A DNA stretch of 64,000 nt from an uncultured Prevotella sp. (GTDB lineage: Bacteria > Bacteroidota > Bacteroidia > Bacteroidales > Bacteroidaceae): the NCBI GenBank assembly GCA_947170265.1, contig CAMVSV010000012.1, forward strand, positions 1-64,000, read 5' to 3'. Every line of letters begins with the position of its first letter. Position 1 is the stretch's first letter. Shown here one piece after another: positions 33,553-42,698 of this stretch. The notes under the pieces are model-generated. The model saw only the letters and a list, made by a program, of their open reading frames with translations. It searched no databases and was not told the origin of the DNA. Position numbers and translations under genes: made by a program.

Positions 33553-34950
33553 TTATTTTGTTAAATAATTGATAGCGTTCTGTGTGATGATGGCAATGTT
33601 GCGATGGAAGTTCTCAGCATAGCCAGACTCATAGGTGTATGAATACCAGTCGTAGCAGCCGGAGCCGATACATATTATGCCGCCCTTGCCGTTGGCTGCG
33701 GGATACTCCCATGCCACGATGGCACCGTCGCCTCCTACACCAAGGATGGTACCTCCGGTGCGGGCTTCCCATGCTGCATAGTCATCATATCCGCCCCAGT
33801 CTGTTCCGATGTGATACTGGGCTGTAGAGTTGGTGATATGGTAACCGGCATCGGTGCAGTACACCTCGTTGGCATTGTCACCCGCAATGAGGTTCTGCCA
33901 CAACGGATGGTCGTTCTGGCCATTGTAGATGCCGAAGCTCCACGGACCGCTACACAGTTCGGCAGAAGCCTCGTCCTGTCCCCAGCAGTTGTTTGGCGTT
34001 GTCCACTCATCATCGCCTGTAACGCCGATGAACGACGGCAGGTTGGTGGCATAGCGCGTCAGGAGAAGCGATCCTCCGTTCTCATAGAACGCACGCAGCT
34101 GGTTCTTGGCATCAAGGGCATCGGTTGCCTTGGCTGCAAACACGTCGTGTCCGTCCACTCCGCCGTCCACATGATAGTGCCACCAGATGAGCTTGCATTC
34201 GGAAAGGTCAACAGTACCGGCTTTTAAGTCGGCAAACGAAGCATAGAGAGAGTTGGGCACGTTGGCAAGCATCCACTGGCATGCTTCCTTGGCTTCAAGG
34301 TCAAGGTCGTTCATTGACGGTGCAGAACCCACGAAAAGGGCAGCAGGCTTGTCTATGCTTATCACCGTAACGGTATAAGTGCATTCCGATGCGTTGTTCT
34401 TAACCGTGTATTCCACGGGCTGAGAGAAGTCCTGAGCTATGCCCGAAGCCGGAGAAACCGTAGCATTGACACTGCATGTGATGGTAGGCACGAGACTGGT
34501 AATGTCGACTGTTGCCGGAACATAAACCGTAATGGTGCGTGTGCTCTGGTCTATCGTACCATTATATATGTCGTTGATGGTGAACTGTGTTATTTCAGCC
34601 TCATCGTGGAGAACACTTACCGTCCAATTCAGGAACATGTCGCCGTTCTTAACGCTTACCACCTTTGCTGCATCCATGTTGAGCACATCGCCCGTCTTGA
34701 CGTTGCACACGGCACCTTCAGACACTGCAAGAGAGGTTACCTTCATCTTGGAAGTGTTGTAGACTTCCGGCAAACGCACTACCACGCTTCTCGTAGACAG
34801 GTCTACAGTTCCCTCGAACCCGTCAAGCGACAGTGCTTCAATCATGCAATCGCCATCAAGCTGGAGGTCGCTGGTATTGTCGTCTGAACATGATGCAAAT
34901 CCCATTATCATGATGACTGCACCAATAATGTTTAATATCTTTGTTCTCAT
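33553..34950 (-). CDS. DUF4960-type surface fructan-binding lipoprotein
   Basis: A 465-residue lipoprotein (ASC lipobox, Cys21, followed by SDDN). Two Ig-like repeats fill about residues 35-205 (EGTVDLSTRSVVVRLP and NGTIDQSTRTITVYVP are matching elements). The C-terminal domain (about 205-465) has IWWHYHVDGG, SLLLTRYATN and GGIICIGSGCYDWYSY. That domain corresponds to the DUF4960 region of the levan-binding protein found between SusD and GH32 in B. thetaiotaomicron. It should capture fructan chains at the cell surface. It is separated from the GH32 by only 6 bp. Confidence 0.85.
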   Translation of the reverse strand: MRTKILNIIGAVIMIMGFASCSDDNTSDLQLDGDCMIEALSLDGFEGTVDLSTRSVVVRLPEVYNTSKMKVTSLAVSEGAVCNVKTGDVLNMDAAKVVSVKNGDMFLNWTVSVLHDEAEITQFTINDIYNGTIDQSTRTITVYVPATVDITSLVPTITCSVNATVSPASGIAQDFSQPVEYTVKNNASECTYTVTVISIDKPAALFVGSAPSMNDLDLEAKEACQWMLANVPNSLYASFADLKAGTVDLSECKLIWWHYHVDGGVDGHDVFAAKATDALDAKNQLRAFYENGGSLLLTRYATNLPSFIGVTGDDEWTTPNNCWGQDEASAELCSGPWSFGIYNGQNDHPLWQNLIAGDNANEVYCTDAGYHITNSTAQYHIGTDWGGYDDYAAWEARTGGTILGVGGDGAIVAWEYPAANGKGGIICIGSGCYDWYSYTYESGYAENFHRNIAIITQNAINYLTK

Positions 34951-34980
34951 AGTCTATTGTATTCTATGTTACTATCTATA

Positions 34981-36738
34981 TTACCACTTTCCTATATTCT
35001 GTATGTAGTTTCCGTTGGAAGCCGATATCTGCTCAAAAGGTATGGGCAGATACTCATCCTTGTCAGCTGTGAAGTGGGCACCGCTGTAGATGGCACAGTT
35101 GTCAATCTCCTCGGCATAGTACTTGTTGAGCACGTCGGCAGCCTCGCCCCAGCGTACAAGGTCAAAGAAACGCTCGCTCTCCATACCCATCTCCAGGCGA
35201 CGTTCCATCTTCACTATGCGCAGAGCCTCTTCCTTGGAATAGCTTCCGTTGTAGTTGGATATATATATCTTCACGCCATAGAGGCTGGGATAGTTCTTTA
35301 TCATCTGTGTGCTTCCGGCAGCGCGGGTGCGTATCTGGTTCACCAGCTGTATGGCTTGTTCTGTTTGTCCGAGCTGGGCATAAGCCTCGGCACGCTCAAG
35401 CAACACGTCGGCATAGCGGAACACTATCCTGTTCATGGAAGAAGCCCAGTAGCTGCCCTTGATGAGATAGGAGTCGATGAGTGCAGGGTCAACATTATGC
35501 TTCAACGACACGTTGTAGCCATAGAGACCGTTGGAACGGCTCCAGATGCTGCTCTCCTCCATCATGTAGTTCTGGTTGAACATGTATGGCAGTCCCGGCA
35601 TTCCAATGGTGAGGAACAGACGCGGGTCGGCATTGTCCTTAGTCATGTCATAGTCCTTGGCATTAAAGTTCTGCATTGGCAGACCGTCGTCGCCGGTATG
35701 GTAGGCATTCACGAGGTTCTGAGAAGGTTTGTAGAAGTCGCAGCCTCCGTCGGTAGCTCCCGGAATGTTTGGTGGTATGAGTCCATAGCTCCAGTTGAGG
35801 TTACCGTAGGTCGAACCGTCATTGCGTGAGTACTGAATGGCCCACAGGCTCTCTATGCCGTTCTCAAACTGCTCTTCCGGACGGAAGTTGTTATGGATGT
35901 CGGCTTCAAGACCATAGTTGGAATAGATTGCAGGATTGGTAAACTCTATCACCTTTTCAAGGTCGGCAGTGTTGATGCTGGTTATCTTGTTGGAATTTTC
36001 GTCGTCCTGACGATAAGCCTTGTAGAGATAGACCTTGGCAAGGAAGGCTGCTGCAGCGGCCTTTGTGGGACGTCCCTTGTCAGCCTGTGTCTGCGGCAGG
36101 GTATTGTATGCCTCCATGAGGTCGTCAATGATCAGCTGCCATCCCTCGTCATTGGTGTATGTGCGGTTGGAGAGGGTGTTATACTCCTCGTAAGTCAGGT
36201 TCTCGTTGACAACAAACGGAATGTGCTTATACAAGCGTTTCAGAAGGAAATGGCCGTAGGCACGCAGGAACTTCATCTCGGCGAGGCGCTGCTGCTTCAT
36301 GGCATAGCTGTCGTCGCATGAATTGATGAGGGCAATGGCACTGTTCACGCGTGAGAGACTGTTATACAGGCGCACCCACATGTCGTTGATGTTCCAGTTG
36401 GTGGTGAGCACACCCTGCTGCACCTCCAGCTGATGAAACACGTCACCGTCGCTCGTACCGCTTCCGCCCTTGTAGGCATCGTCGGAACGCACGTCAAAGT
36501 TCCACATTGAGTAAGAGGCATTGATATCCTCAGAGGTAGTGAATATGGCATAGGCAGAAACAACCATAGCCTCGGCATTCTCCGGACTCTTCACCTGCTC
36601 ATCGCTGAGTGTTCCCTGCGGAGTATGCTCATCAAGGAAGTCGGAACAGCCTGTTGCAAAAGACAAAAGGATAAGAGTAAAGAAGTATGCAACAGCCGTT
36701 GCCTTTTTCCCAATCTTATTTGATATTTTTGTTTTCAT
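34981..36738 (-). CDS. SusD-type lipoprotein (fructan locus)
   Basis: A 585-residue SusD/RagB family lipoprotein with lipobox ATGC after a hydrophobic signal (Cys about residue 31) and the SDFLDE start typical of SusD proteins. The helical core contains ADVLLERAEAYAQLGQTEQAIQ, and the C-terminal part has GMESERFFDLVRWGEAADVL and YLPIPFEQISASNG. It forms the lid of the SusC importer encoded 36 bp upstream. Confidence 0.93.
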   Translation of the reverse strand: MKTKISNKIGKKATAVAYFFTLILLSFATGCSDFLDEHTPQGTLSDEQVKSPENAEAMVVSAYAIFTTSEDINASYSMWNFDVRSDDAYKGGSGTSDGDVFHQLEVQQGVLTTNWNINDMWVRLYNSLSRVNSAIALINSCDDSYAMKQQRLAEMKFLRAYGHFLLKRLYKHIPFVVNENLTYEEYNTLSNRTYTNDEGWQLIIDDLMEAYNTLPQTQADKGRPTKAAAAAFLAKVYLYKAYRQDDENSNKITSINTADLEKVIEFTNPAIYSNYGLEADIHNNFRPEEQFENGIESLWAIQYSRNDGSTYGNLNWSYGLIPPNIPGATDGGCDFYKPSQNLVNAYHTGDDGLPMQNFNAKDYDMTKDNADPRLFLTIGMPGLPYMFNQNYMMEESSIWSRSNGLYGYNVSLKHNVDPALIDSYLIKGSYWASSMNRIVFRYADVLLERAEAYAQLGQTEQAIQLVNQIRTRAAGSTQMIKNYPSLYGVKIYISNYNGSYSKEEALRIVKMERRLEMGMESERFFDLVRWGEAADVLNKYYAEEIDNCAIYSGAHFTADKDEYLPIPFEQISASNGNYIQNIGKW

Positions 36739-36774
36739 AATATTTTCTTAGTTTACATTATTACTGTTTTCACC

Positions 36775-39700
36775 TTAGAATGATACATTCAGTCCGAAAG
36801 TAACGTTGAGAGGAATAGGATAGCCAAAGTTTGCATTCTCCGGATCAACGCCTGTGAAGCTCTTCGACTTGATTGTAAGCAGGTTCTGGGCAGATACATA
36901 CAGGCGCAGACGCTGCATGTAGAGTTTCTGTATGAGTGATGTCGGGAAGTTGTAGCCCAGCTGTATGGTGCGCAGCTTGGCATAGGAGCCATTCTCCACG
37001 AAATAGCTGCTCACACGCTTCTCGTTGTTGTTGTCCATGGTGCTCACGGCTGGAATGTTGCTGCCCATGTTGTTTGGTGTCCATGCGTCAAGCAGACGGT
37101 TTCCCTTGTTCAGGTTCGAGATGTTCAAACCACTCCAGAGGTCGCTCTCGCGCTTCAGGTCGCTGATGACGTCAACACCCTGCACACCCTGCCAGAACAT
37201 CGTGAAGTCGAAGTTCTTATATTGCAGATAGATGTTCAAGCCCCATGTGAAGTCGGGAACGGGTGAATATATCCATGTCTGATCGCTCTCGGTGATGGCA
37301 CCGTCATGGTCGAGGTCCTTCCAGCGCATGCGTCCTATACCGGCTCCGTTCTGCTGTGCATGATTGTCAATCTCATCCTGGCTCTTGAATATGCCGTCGT
37401 AGACATATCCCACCTGAGCACCCATGGGATGACCTACCACGCTCTTCACTCCGTTGCCTCCGAAGGTGCCGCGGGCTGCTATGGTCTCGGGCAGACGTGT
37501 CACCTCGTTGGTGTATGTTCCCAAATTGGCAGTGACATCGTAGCTCAGGTGTCCCACGTTACCGCGGTAACCCACGTTGAACTCTATACCCTTGTTTTCC
37601 ATCTCACCGGCGTTGATCCACTGGCTGGAACCTTCGCCCATGACACCTATACCGGGCATGTATACGAGTATGTCCTTGGTTTTCTTGAAATACCATTCAA
37701 ATGAACCATAGAGGCTGTTGCGGAACAGTCCGAAATCCAGACCAAGGTTAGTCTGTGTGGTGGTCTCCCACTTCAGGTCATCGTTGCCAAGCTGGTTGCG
37801 CTTGAAACCGGAGGGCAGAGTCTGACCGCCGTTGGTTCCGGCAATGTCGTAGCTGGTGCCGTAGCTCTGTCCACCAAACTGTGCCTCACCGTAGTTGCTC
37901 ACATAGAGTGTGTAGCGTGCAAGGTTGGATATTTCCTGGTTACCGGTCTGTCCCCACGATGCGCGCAGCTTCAGGTTGTCGAGCCATGACAGGTCTTTCA
38001 TGAAAGCTTCCTCGCTGACACGCCATCCGGCACTCACTGATGGGAATGTACCATAGCGGTTGTTGCGTCCGAAACGGCTACTGCCGTCATGACGTATGGT
38101 GAAGCTGGCAAGATAGCGGTCGGCGTATGTGTAGTTTACTTTTCCGAAGAACGATGTAAGGGTATAGCCCTCACCGCTACCGTAAGCCTCCGACTCTCCT
38201 ACACCGGCATCGGGCCACATGTAGTCGGGATTGAGCACCATGTAGTCGTACTGCTTGGCGCTGAACCATTTGTCGTCTTCGCGGTTAAGCTCCATACCCA
38301 CCAGGGCATCGGCACGGTGGTTGCCTTTCTCAAGGTTATAGGTAGCAATGATGTTCCACATCCACTTGGTCCAGTGCTCCTGCTTGGCCTCTACGCCATT
38401 GGTGCTGTTGGCTACCGTTCCTTCTGTGATAGGATATGTGAAGATGCGTTGCTCTTTCTGTGAATAGTCAAGTCCGAAAGTCGACTTGATGTTGAAATCC
38501 TTAATGGGGCTGACGTTGATGTAGGCATCGCCGAATGTTCTCCAGTAAGTGTAACGGTTGTCCTTGTTGCGCTCAAGGCGTGCCAAGGGGTTCTCACGGT
38601 CAGGATAGCCTCCCACTGGTCCGGCAAACTCTCCGTTGGTGGTATATACCGGCAATGACGGGTTGAACTGGAGCACGTTCTCAAGGAAGCCGCCGGGAGC
38701 CTGCACCTCACTTGTACGGTTGAGGGTGAAGTGCTCACCTATGGTCACTATGTTGCGGTCACCAATCTTCACCAGCTTATACTCAGTGTTCATACGGGCT
38801 GAGTATCTGTTGAAGTCGGAGTGCTTGATGATACCGTCATTCTTGTAGTAGCCCAGAGAGAAGAACGATGAGCCGCGGTCTGTGCCGTTGCTCAGCGACA
38901 TGTTATACTGCTGTATCACACCGGTGTGGGTGGTCTTGTCAAACCAGTCGGTGTCGGCTGCGGGTGTGGTGCCGGCTGCATCGAGATACTTGTTCATGGC
39001 TATGCCGTTCAGCACAGGCACTCCCTGCTCGTTGTATCCCCAGTCGTATCTATAGCCCAGACCGTTGGTGTTGGGGTCCAGACCGTCGTTTACATATCCC
39101 TGCCACATCACCTTTCCAAACTCCTTGGCGTTGAGCACCTTCATCTTGTTGGTATAGTTCTGTATGGCAACGCTGGCATCAAAGTCCACCTTTACCTTGC
39201 CTTCCTTACCTCTCTTCGTGGTGATGATAATCACACCGTTGGCAGCACGGCTACCATAGATGGAAGCAGAAGCGGCATCCTTCAATACCTGAATGCTCTC
39301 AATGTCGTTGCCGTTGAGCTCGTGCATTCCAGACTTGGTCGGTACACCATCTATAATATAAAGAGGGTCGTTGTTGTTGAGCGTTCCTATACCACGGATG
39401 CGCACTGAAGCACTACCCGAGGGACTACCATCAGCAGAGATGTTCATGCCGGGAATGCGTCCCTGCATGGCTTTGATGGGGTTGTTCTCGTTCTGCTTTG
39501 CCAGCTCGTCAACGCTCACTGTCGACACGGCACCTGTGAGGTCGGCTTTTCTCTGGGTGGTATATCCGGTCACCACCACCTCCTGCAACTGCTTGTTGTC
39601 TTCCTCAAGCATCACCTGCATGCCATCGGTAGCCGTTGCCTCCACGGTGAGATAACCTACATAGCTTATCACGAGGGTGTTGCCGCCTTCCATTGTCAGT

Positions 39701-39945
39701 CGGAAGTTTCCGTCAATGTCGGTCACAGTGCCGTTGCCTGTACCCTTCTCAATGACTGTTGCACCGATGATGGGTCCTGAGCTGTCAGCCACATTACCCG
39801 TGATAACTTTTTGTGCAAATGTCATGACGCATAACATCATCACAAAGACACTGACAAGAGCTCTTTTGCCTGCCATGCCAATGCACAGCAAAGAACGGGC
39901 GCGCGTGTTTCGCACCGTCTTGAATGCAATTCTCTTTTTCTTCAT
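36775..39945 (-). CDS. SusC-type TonB-dependent transporter (fructan locus)
   Basis: A 1056-residue TonB-dependent outer-membrane importer. A longish N-terminus (signal hydrophobic stretch about 27-44, ending TFAQ) precedes the carboxypeptidase-regulatory-like domain (GPIIGATVIEKGTGNG). The plug domain carries SIYGSRAANGVIIITTKRGK and the barrel ends LNVTFGLNVSF. It heads the SusC-SusD-DUF4960-GH32 operon. Fructo-oligosaccharides are the expected cargo. Confidence 0.94.
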   Translation of the reverse strand: MKKKRIAFKTVRNTRARSLLCIGMAGKRALVSVFVMMLCVMTFAQKVITGNVADSSGPIIGATVIEKGTGNGTVTDIDGNFRLTMEGGNTLVISYVGYLTVEATATDGMQVMLEEDNKQLQEVVVTGYTTQRKADLTGAVSTVSVDELAKQNENNPIKAMQGRIPGMNISADGSPSGSASVRIRGIGTLNNNDPLYIIDGVPTKSGMHELNGNDIESIQVLKDAASASIYGSRAANGVIIITTKRGKEGKVKVDFDASVAIQNYTNKMKVLNAKEFGKVMWQGYVNDGLDPNTNGLGYRYDWGYNEQGVPVLNGIAMNKYLDAAGTTPAADTDWFDKTTHTGVIQQYNMSLSNGTDRGSSFFSLGYYKNDGIIKHSDFNRYSARMNTEYKLVKIGDRNIVTIGEHFTLNRTSEVQAPGGFLENVLQFNPSLPVYTTNGEFAGPVGGYPDRENPLARLERNKDNRYTYWRTFGDAYINVSPIKDFNIKSTFGLDYSQKEQRIFTYPITEGTVANSTNGVEAKQEHWTKWMWNIIATYNLEKGNHRADALVGMELNREDDKWFSAKQYDYMVLNPDYMWPDAGVGESEAYGSGEGYTLTSFFGKVNYTYADRYLASFTIRHDGSSRFGRNNRYGTFPSVSAGWRVSEEAFMKDLSWLDNLKLRASWGQTGNQEISNLARYTLYVSNYGEAQFGGQSYGTSYDIAGTNGGQTLPSGFKRNQLGNDDLKWETTTQTNLGLDFGLFRNSLYGSFEWYFKKTKDILVYMPGIGVMGEGSSQWINAGEMENKGIEFNVGYRGNVGHLSYDVTANLGTYTNEVTRLPETIAARGTFGGNGVKSVVGHPMGAQVGYVYDGIFKSQDEIDNHAQQNGAGIGRMRWKDLDHDGAITESDQTWIYSPVPDFTWGLNIYLQYKNFDFTMFWQGVQGVDVISDLKRESDLWSGLNISNLNKGNRLLDAWTPNNMGSNIPAVSTMDNNNEKRVSSYFVENGSYAKLRTIQLGYNFPTSLIQKLYMQRLRLYVSAQNLLTIKSKSFTGVDPENANFGYPIPLNVTFGLNVSF

Positions 39946-40026
39946 TTGGTCGTTACGTTTTTAGTTTATACTTTTGTTTGAGAAATAAAATGCACAGAAA
40001 AAGGCGGGAAATCATCATTCCCGCCG

Positions 40027-40034
40027 CAAAAGTA
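40027..40034 (-). promoter_or_regulatory. -7 box of the fructan susC operon
   Basis: The minus strand reads TACTTTTG, 81 bp upstream of the susC start. A TTG occurs 17 bp upstream of the box, slightly close. The 196-bp gap to the sensor gene at 40143 is the likely binding region for the AraC-type regulators. Confidence 0.5.
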
Positions 40035-40142
40035 CCATCAAAACGTAGTTTCAACCTATCAACTATGTTTCCGTAAATAATAAAAATGATACATGCAACA
40101 ATAGTTGATTATAAAGGTTTTTTCGTTGAATTATGATAATTA

Positions 40143-41705
40143 CTACTCTTTTCGCAAATCCATGGGTAGTTTTCCGTATTGTTCCTTGAAGCATTTGGAG
40201 AAATAACCGGGTGTGTTGAACCCTACCTCAAATGCTATTTCCGATATGGTCTTGGTAGTAGAGGTAAGCAGGGCATAGGCACGCTGCAGGCGCATCTGCC
40301 TCAGCAGCTCTACTGGCGACTGGCCGGTAATGGCTTTCACCTTTCTGTATAGCTGCACGCGTCCGAGTCCCATCTGCTCACCAAGCTCGTCGATTTTCAG
40401 GTTGGGGTTCGACATCTTCTCCCTGATGGCATCGTTCAACTGCTCGGCAAAGATCATGTCTTGCGAACGTGCCGGAGGCAGGTCTTCATCGGGAGCATTG
40501 AAGATGTCGTGCATCTTGCGAACGCTGGCATCAGTATAGAATATCGCCTGTTCCTCATTCATCGTCTGGCGCTGGCGTATGGTCTTGCGCGTTTGCATAT
40601 AAGCCCTCAAAATCATAAACACTGCGATGAAAAGGAGAAAAATAGTGATGAAGCTGCCAATGAGAATTTTCTGCTGCGAGTTATATAGTCCGAAATATTC
40701 CTCAAGCTTGTTCTGAACAGTCACAAGGTGGTTGTTGGCACTGATGAGCTGTCGGCTGTTCATCTCTATCATGTCTACATTCGCCGGCATCACCAGCATT
40801 CCACTAAGATACTTGTTACGCTCGTAGGGCTGCTTGGTAAGTATGTCAAGAGAGAGCTTTACTATTTCCTCACCATGGGTGGGATAGACATAGGTGCCTA
40901 CCTGATGGCCTAACTTCACATATTCTATACCCTCATCGGGCAGACCGTCAACACCCAAAATCTTCACGCTGCCTTCGGTGCCGGTCTCTACCACAGCCTT
41001 ATAGACACCCGTTGCCATGCCGTCGTTGTGACAGAACACTATATCCGGCGTCCTGCCGGCGTTGATGTATTCTTCCACTATGCGGCAAGCCTCGTCCGAA
41101 GACCATTTGGCATCTCTGTACACATAGTCTATTCCTTCCATGCCCTTCAGCGAAGCTGCAAAACCGTCATGACGCTCCGATGCCGGCGACGTGCTCATGG
41201 CACCACATATCTCCACCACAAACAGGTTTCTTCCATTGCGGGGAATGTCTCTTGCCAGGCTCAGCGCATAGTAGCCCATGGTCTTTCCAGCCTCCCTGTT
41301 GCTGCCGCCGATGAATGCCGTGTAATGTTCCGTGGCAGCCCTGCGGTCGAAATAAACCACGGGAATGCCTTTCTTCCACGCCCGCTCAATGGCACCGGTC
41401 AGGGGCTCCACCTCGTTGGGAGCCACCACCAGCAAGTCTATGCCACTCGCCACCAAACTGTCAATCTGTTCTATCTGCCTGTTGGTGTTGTCATAGGAAC
41501 ATGCTATGCTCACCTTCACATTCTCGTCATAAAGATGCTGGGCAGCAAGCATCTCGCTGTTCACCTTTTCACGCCATTGTCCCGTTCCGCACTGCGACAC
41601 ACCTATTTTATATGTAGTAGTCCTGTTACATGCCGCAAGAGCGAAAACCACGAACAACAATAACAACCTGCAAGCATTATAGTGGCTATTAAACATCTTT
41701 TTCAT
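40143..41705 (-). CDS. one-component membrane sensor: periplasmic sugar-binding domain fused to AraC HTH
   Basis: A 520-residue protein. A signal or lipobox-like segment (LAAC, Cys26) is followed by a LacI/ribose-binding-type periplasmic domain (about 33-310, with YKIGVSQCG, LLVVAPNEVE, ILGVDGLPDEG). One membrane helix lies at about 347-368. The AraC DNA-binding domain occupies about 418-518 (IDELGEQMGLGRVQLYRKVK, ISEIAFEVGFNTPGYFSKCF). Full hybrid two-component sensors carry a histidine kinase and receiver between these parts, both absent here. Residues 386-395 (AIFYTDASVR) match the histidine-box region of the neighbour at 42699 (DFYTNASHQLR), with Val where the His should be. I chose the start at 41705, not 41729, because it gives a normal signal sequence. 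It probably senses fructose and acts directly on the susC promoter. Confidence 0.85.
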   Translation of the reverse strand: MKKMFNSHYNACRLLLLFVVFALAACNRTTTYKIGVSQCGTGQWREKVNSEMLAAQHLYDENVKVSIACSYDNTNRQIEQIDSLVASGIDLLVVAPNEVEPLTGAIERAWKKGIPVVYFDRRAATEHYTAFIGGSNREAGKTMGYYALSLARDIPRNGRNLFVVEICGAMSTSPASERHDGFAASLKGMEGIDYVYRDAKWSSDEACRIVEEYINAGRTPDIVFCHNDGMATGVYKAVVETGTEGSVKILGVDGLPDEGIEYVKLGHQVGTYVYPTHGEEIVKLSLDILTKQPYERNKYLSGMLVMPANVDMIEMNSRQLISANNHLVTVQNKLEEYFGLYNSQQKILIGSFITIFLLFIAVFMILRAYMQTRKTIRQRQTMNEEQAIFYTDASVRKMHDIFNAPDEDLPPARSQDMIFAEQLNDAIREKMSNPNLKIDELGEQMGLGRVQLYRKVKAITGQSPVELLRQMRLQRAYALLTSTTKTISEIAFEVGFNTPGYFSKCFKEQYGKLPMDLRKE

Positions 41706-41793
41706 CTCCAAGTAATAAAAAAACAACATTCATTTGCGGCAAAGTTACGATTAAAAAGTAGAAAAAACAAGACATGACAAGCTAAAAATTTGC

Positions 41794-42060
41794 GTGAAAC
41801 ATTTTGTGAATAAATGTAAAGAGATATAAAATATCCTGACTATTCTTTAACATTTGAAGACTAAGAAAGGTTCAAAAAATCACCTCTATAACTCATTGGT
41901 AATCAAATGGTTGGAAGGGGCATTTTAAAAGAGGCTCTTTTAGCGTGCAAAAGAGCCTCTTTTGGGAGGTAAAAGAGCCACTTTCGCAACGCAAAAGTGG
42001 CTCTTTCGTTTTCTCACTGTGCGGAGAATATTTTCTGTTCACATTTGTTAACTGTTTCAC
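41794..42060. mobile_element. 267-bp MITE-like element, copy 1
   Basis: A 267-bp non-coding sequence starting GTGAAACA and ending TGTTTCAC, an 8-bp perfect terminal inverted repeat with looser pairing further in. A second copy of identical length and strong similarity lies at 58793-59059. Inside are repeated AAAAGAG(C/G)CTCTTTT palindromes. No clear target duplication is visible. Open frames within it (for example 41893-42099 minus) appear in both copies but show no protein family resemblance. Confidence 0.7.
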
Positions 42061-42118
42061 GGAATTACATTTCCTCGCGAATTCAACAAGCAAGTGCAAA
42101 TTTATATGATTTTCTCAT

Positions 42119-42298
42119 AAAGTTACCGTCGATGTCGGTGACAGCACCCTTCGAGGTACCTTTCTCAATAACTGTGGCACCGACGATGGGCTCTCCAGAG
42201 TCATCGACCACGGTACCAGTCACTTACTGCTGGGCACTTGCAGTTAGTCCGGCAGCCATGAGCACGAAGCTCATGAGTAGTTTCCTAATTTGTTTCAT
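42119..42298 (-). pseudogene. remnant of a third susC gene (N-terminal fragment)
   Basis: Translating the minus strand from ATG 42298 gives a SusC-like start: a signal peptide (MKQIRKLLMS to TASAQQ), then VTGTVVDDSGEPIVG and KGTSKGAVTDIDGNF, the beginning of the carboxypeptidase-regulatory-like domain. A TAA stop at codon 25 (42224-42226) interrupts it and the similarity ends after 60 codons. The rest of the gene is missing. A TACTTTTG -7 box survives at 42342-42349. It is a relic of a deleted or rearranged glycan locus and borders the MITE-like element. Confidence 0.85.
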
Positions 42299-42341
42299 TG
42301 AAAATTAATTATTTGGTTAGTATGATTTAATTTTTCTGCTG

Positions 42342-42349
42342 CAAAAGTA
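42342..42349 (-). promoter_or_regulatory. relic -7 box in front of the susC remnant
   Basis: The minus strand reads TACTTTTG, 44 bp upstream of the remnant's ATG. No TTG is placed at the normal distance. Confidence 0.4.
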
Positions 42350-42466
42350 CATACGCACGCAAAGCGGCTTTGTAAAAAATCCTTCATATAAGAGTAAAAT
42401 TGTTTCTATGTAACATTTTTCTGACATGATGAACTATTTTTTACCGTCATAAGTCGCATATACCCA

Positions 42467-42661
42467 TAACTTTGCAACAGCTTCCGGGAGGAAGTAGTTT
42501 TTACAAAAGACTTTTCAGTTTTAGTTTAGTTAGATAGTTAGTTAGGTTAAGTTAGTGTAATTGTATGATGTTAAGAGTAATGATTTTTAGGTTCAGGATA
42601 ACATTCTTAACAAAAAAAATGCAGTGAGGTCTCTATAAGAAGAAACATCACTGCTTTTTTT
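42467..42661 (+). ncRNA. possible short transcript between a -7 box and a terminator
   Basis: On the plus strand TAACTTTG at 42467-42474 is followed, without an open reading frame, by a TTAG-rich stretch and a hairpin (GCAGTGA at 42621-42627 with TCACTGC at 42648-42654) flanked by runs of A and T. A transcript of about 180 bases is possible. No good TTG lies upstream. The hairpin also terminates the minus-strand direction, but there it would lie downstream of the sensor gene at 42699, which may be its main role. Confidence 0.3.
42612..42661. terminator. bidirectional terminator after the hybrid sensor gene
   Basis: A stem GCAGTGA/TCACTGC extended by eight A on the left and at least seven T on the right. 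It begins 38 bp beyond the stop codon of the minus-strand sensor at 42699. Confidence 0.85.
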
Positions 42662-42698
42662 TATGTTCTGTCGTAAAATAATTTCTACTACATTAGCT

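Noticed and set aside
36775..36992. ORFs on other frames at the end of susC
   Set aside because: They overlap the conserved SusC barrel and show no domain or start signal.
41893..42099. ORFs inside both 267-bp elements (also 58772-59113, minus)
   Set aside because: They reflect similarity of the repeated element itself. Their reading frames differ in length and have no start context, and the element is better explained by terminal repeats and palindromes.
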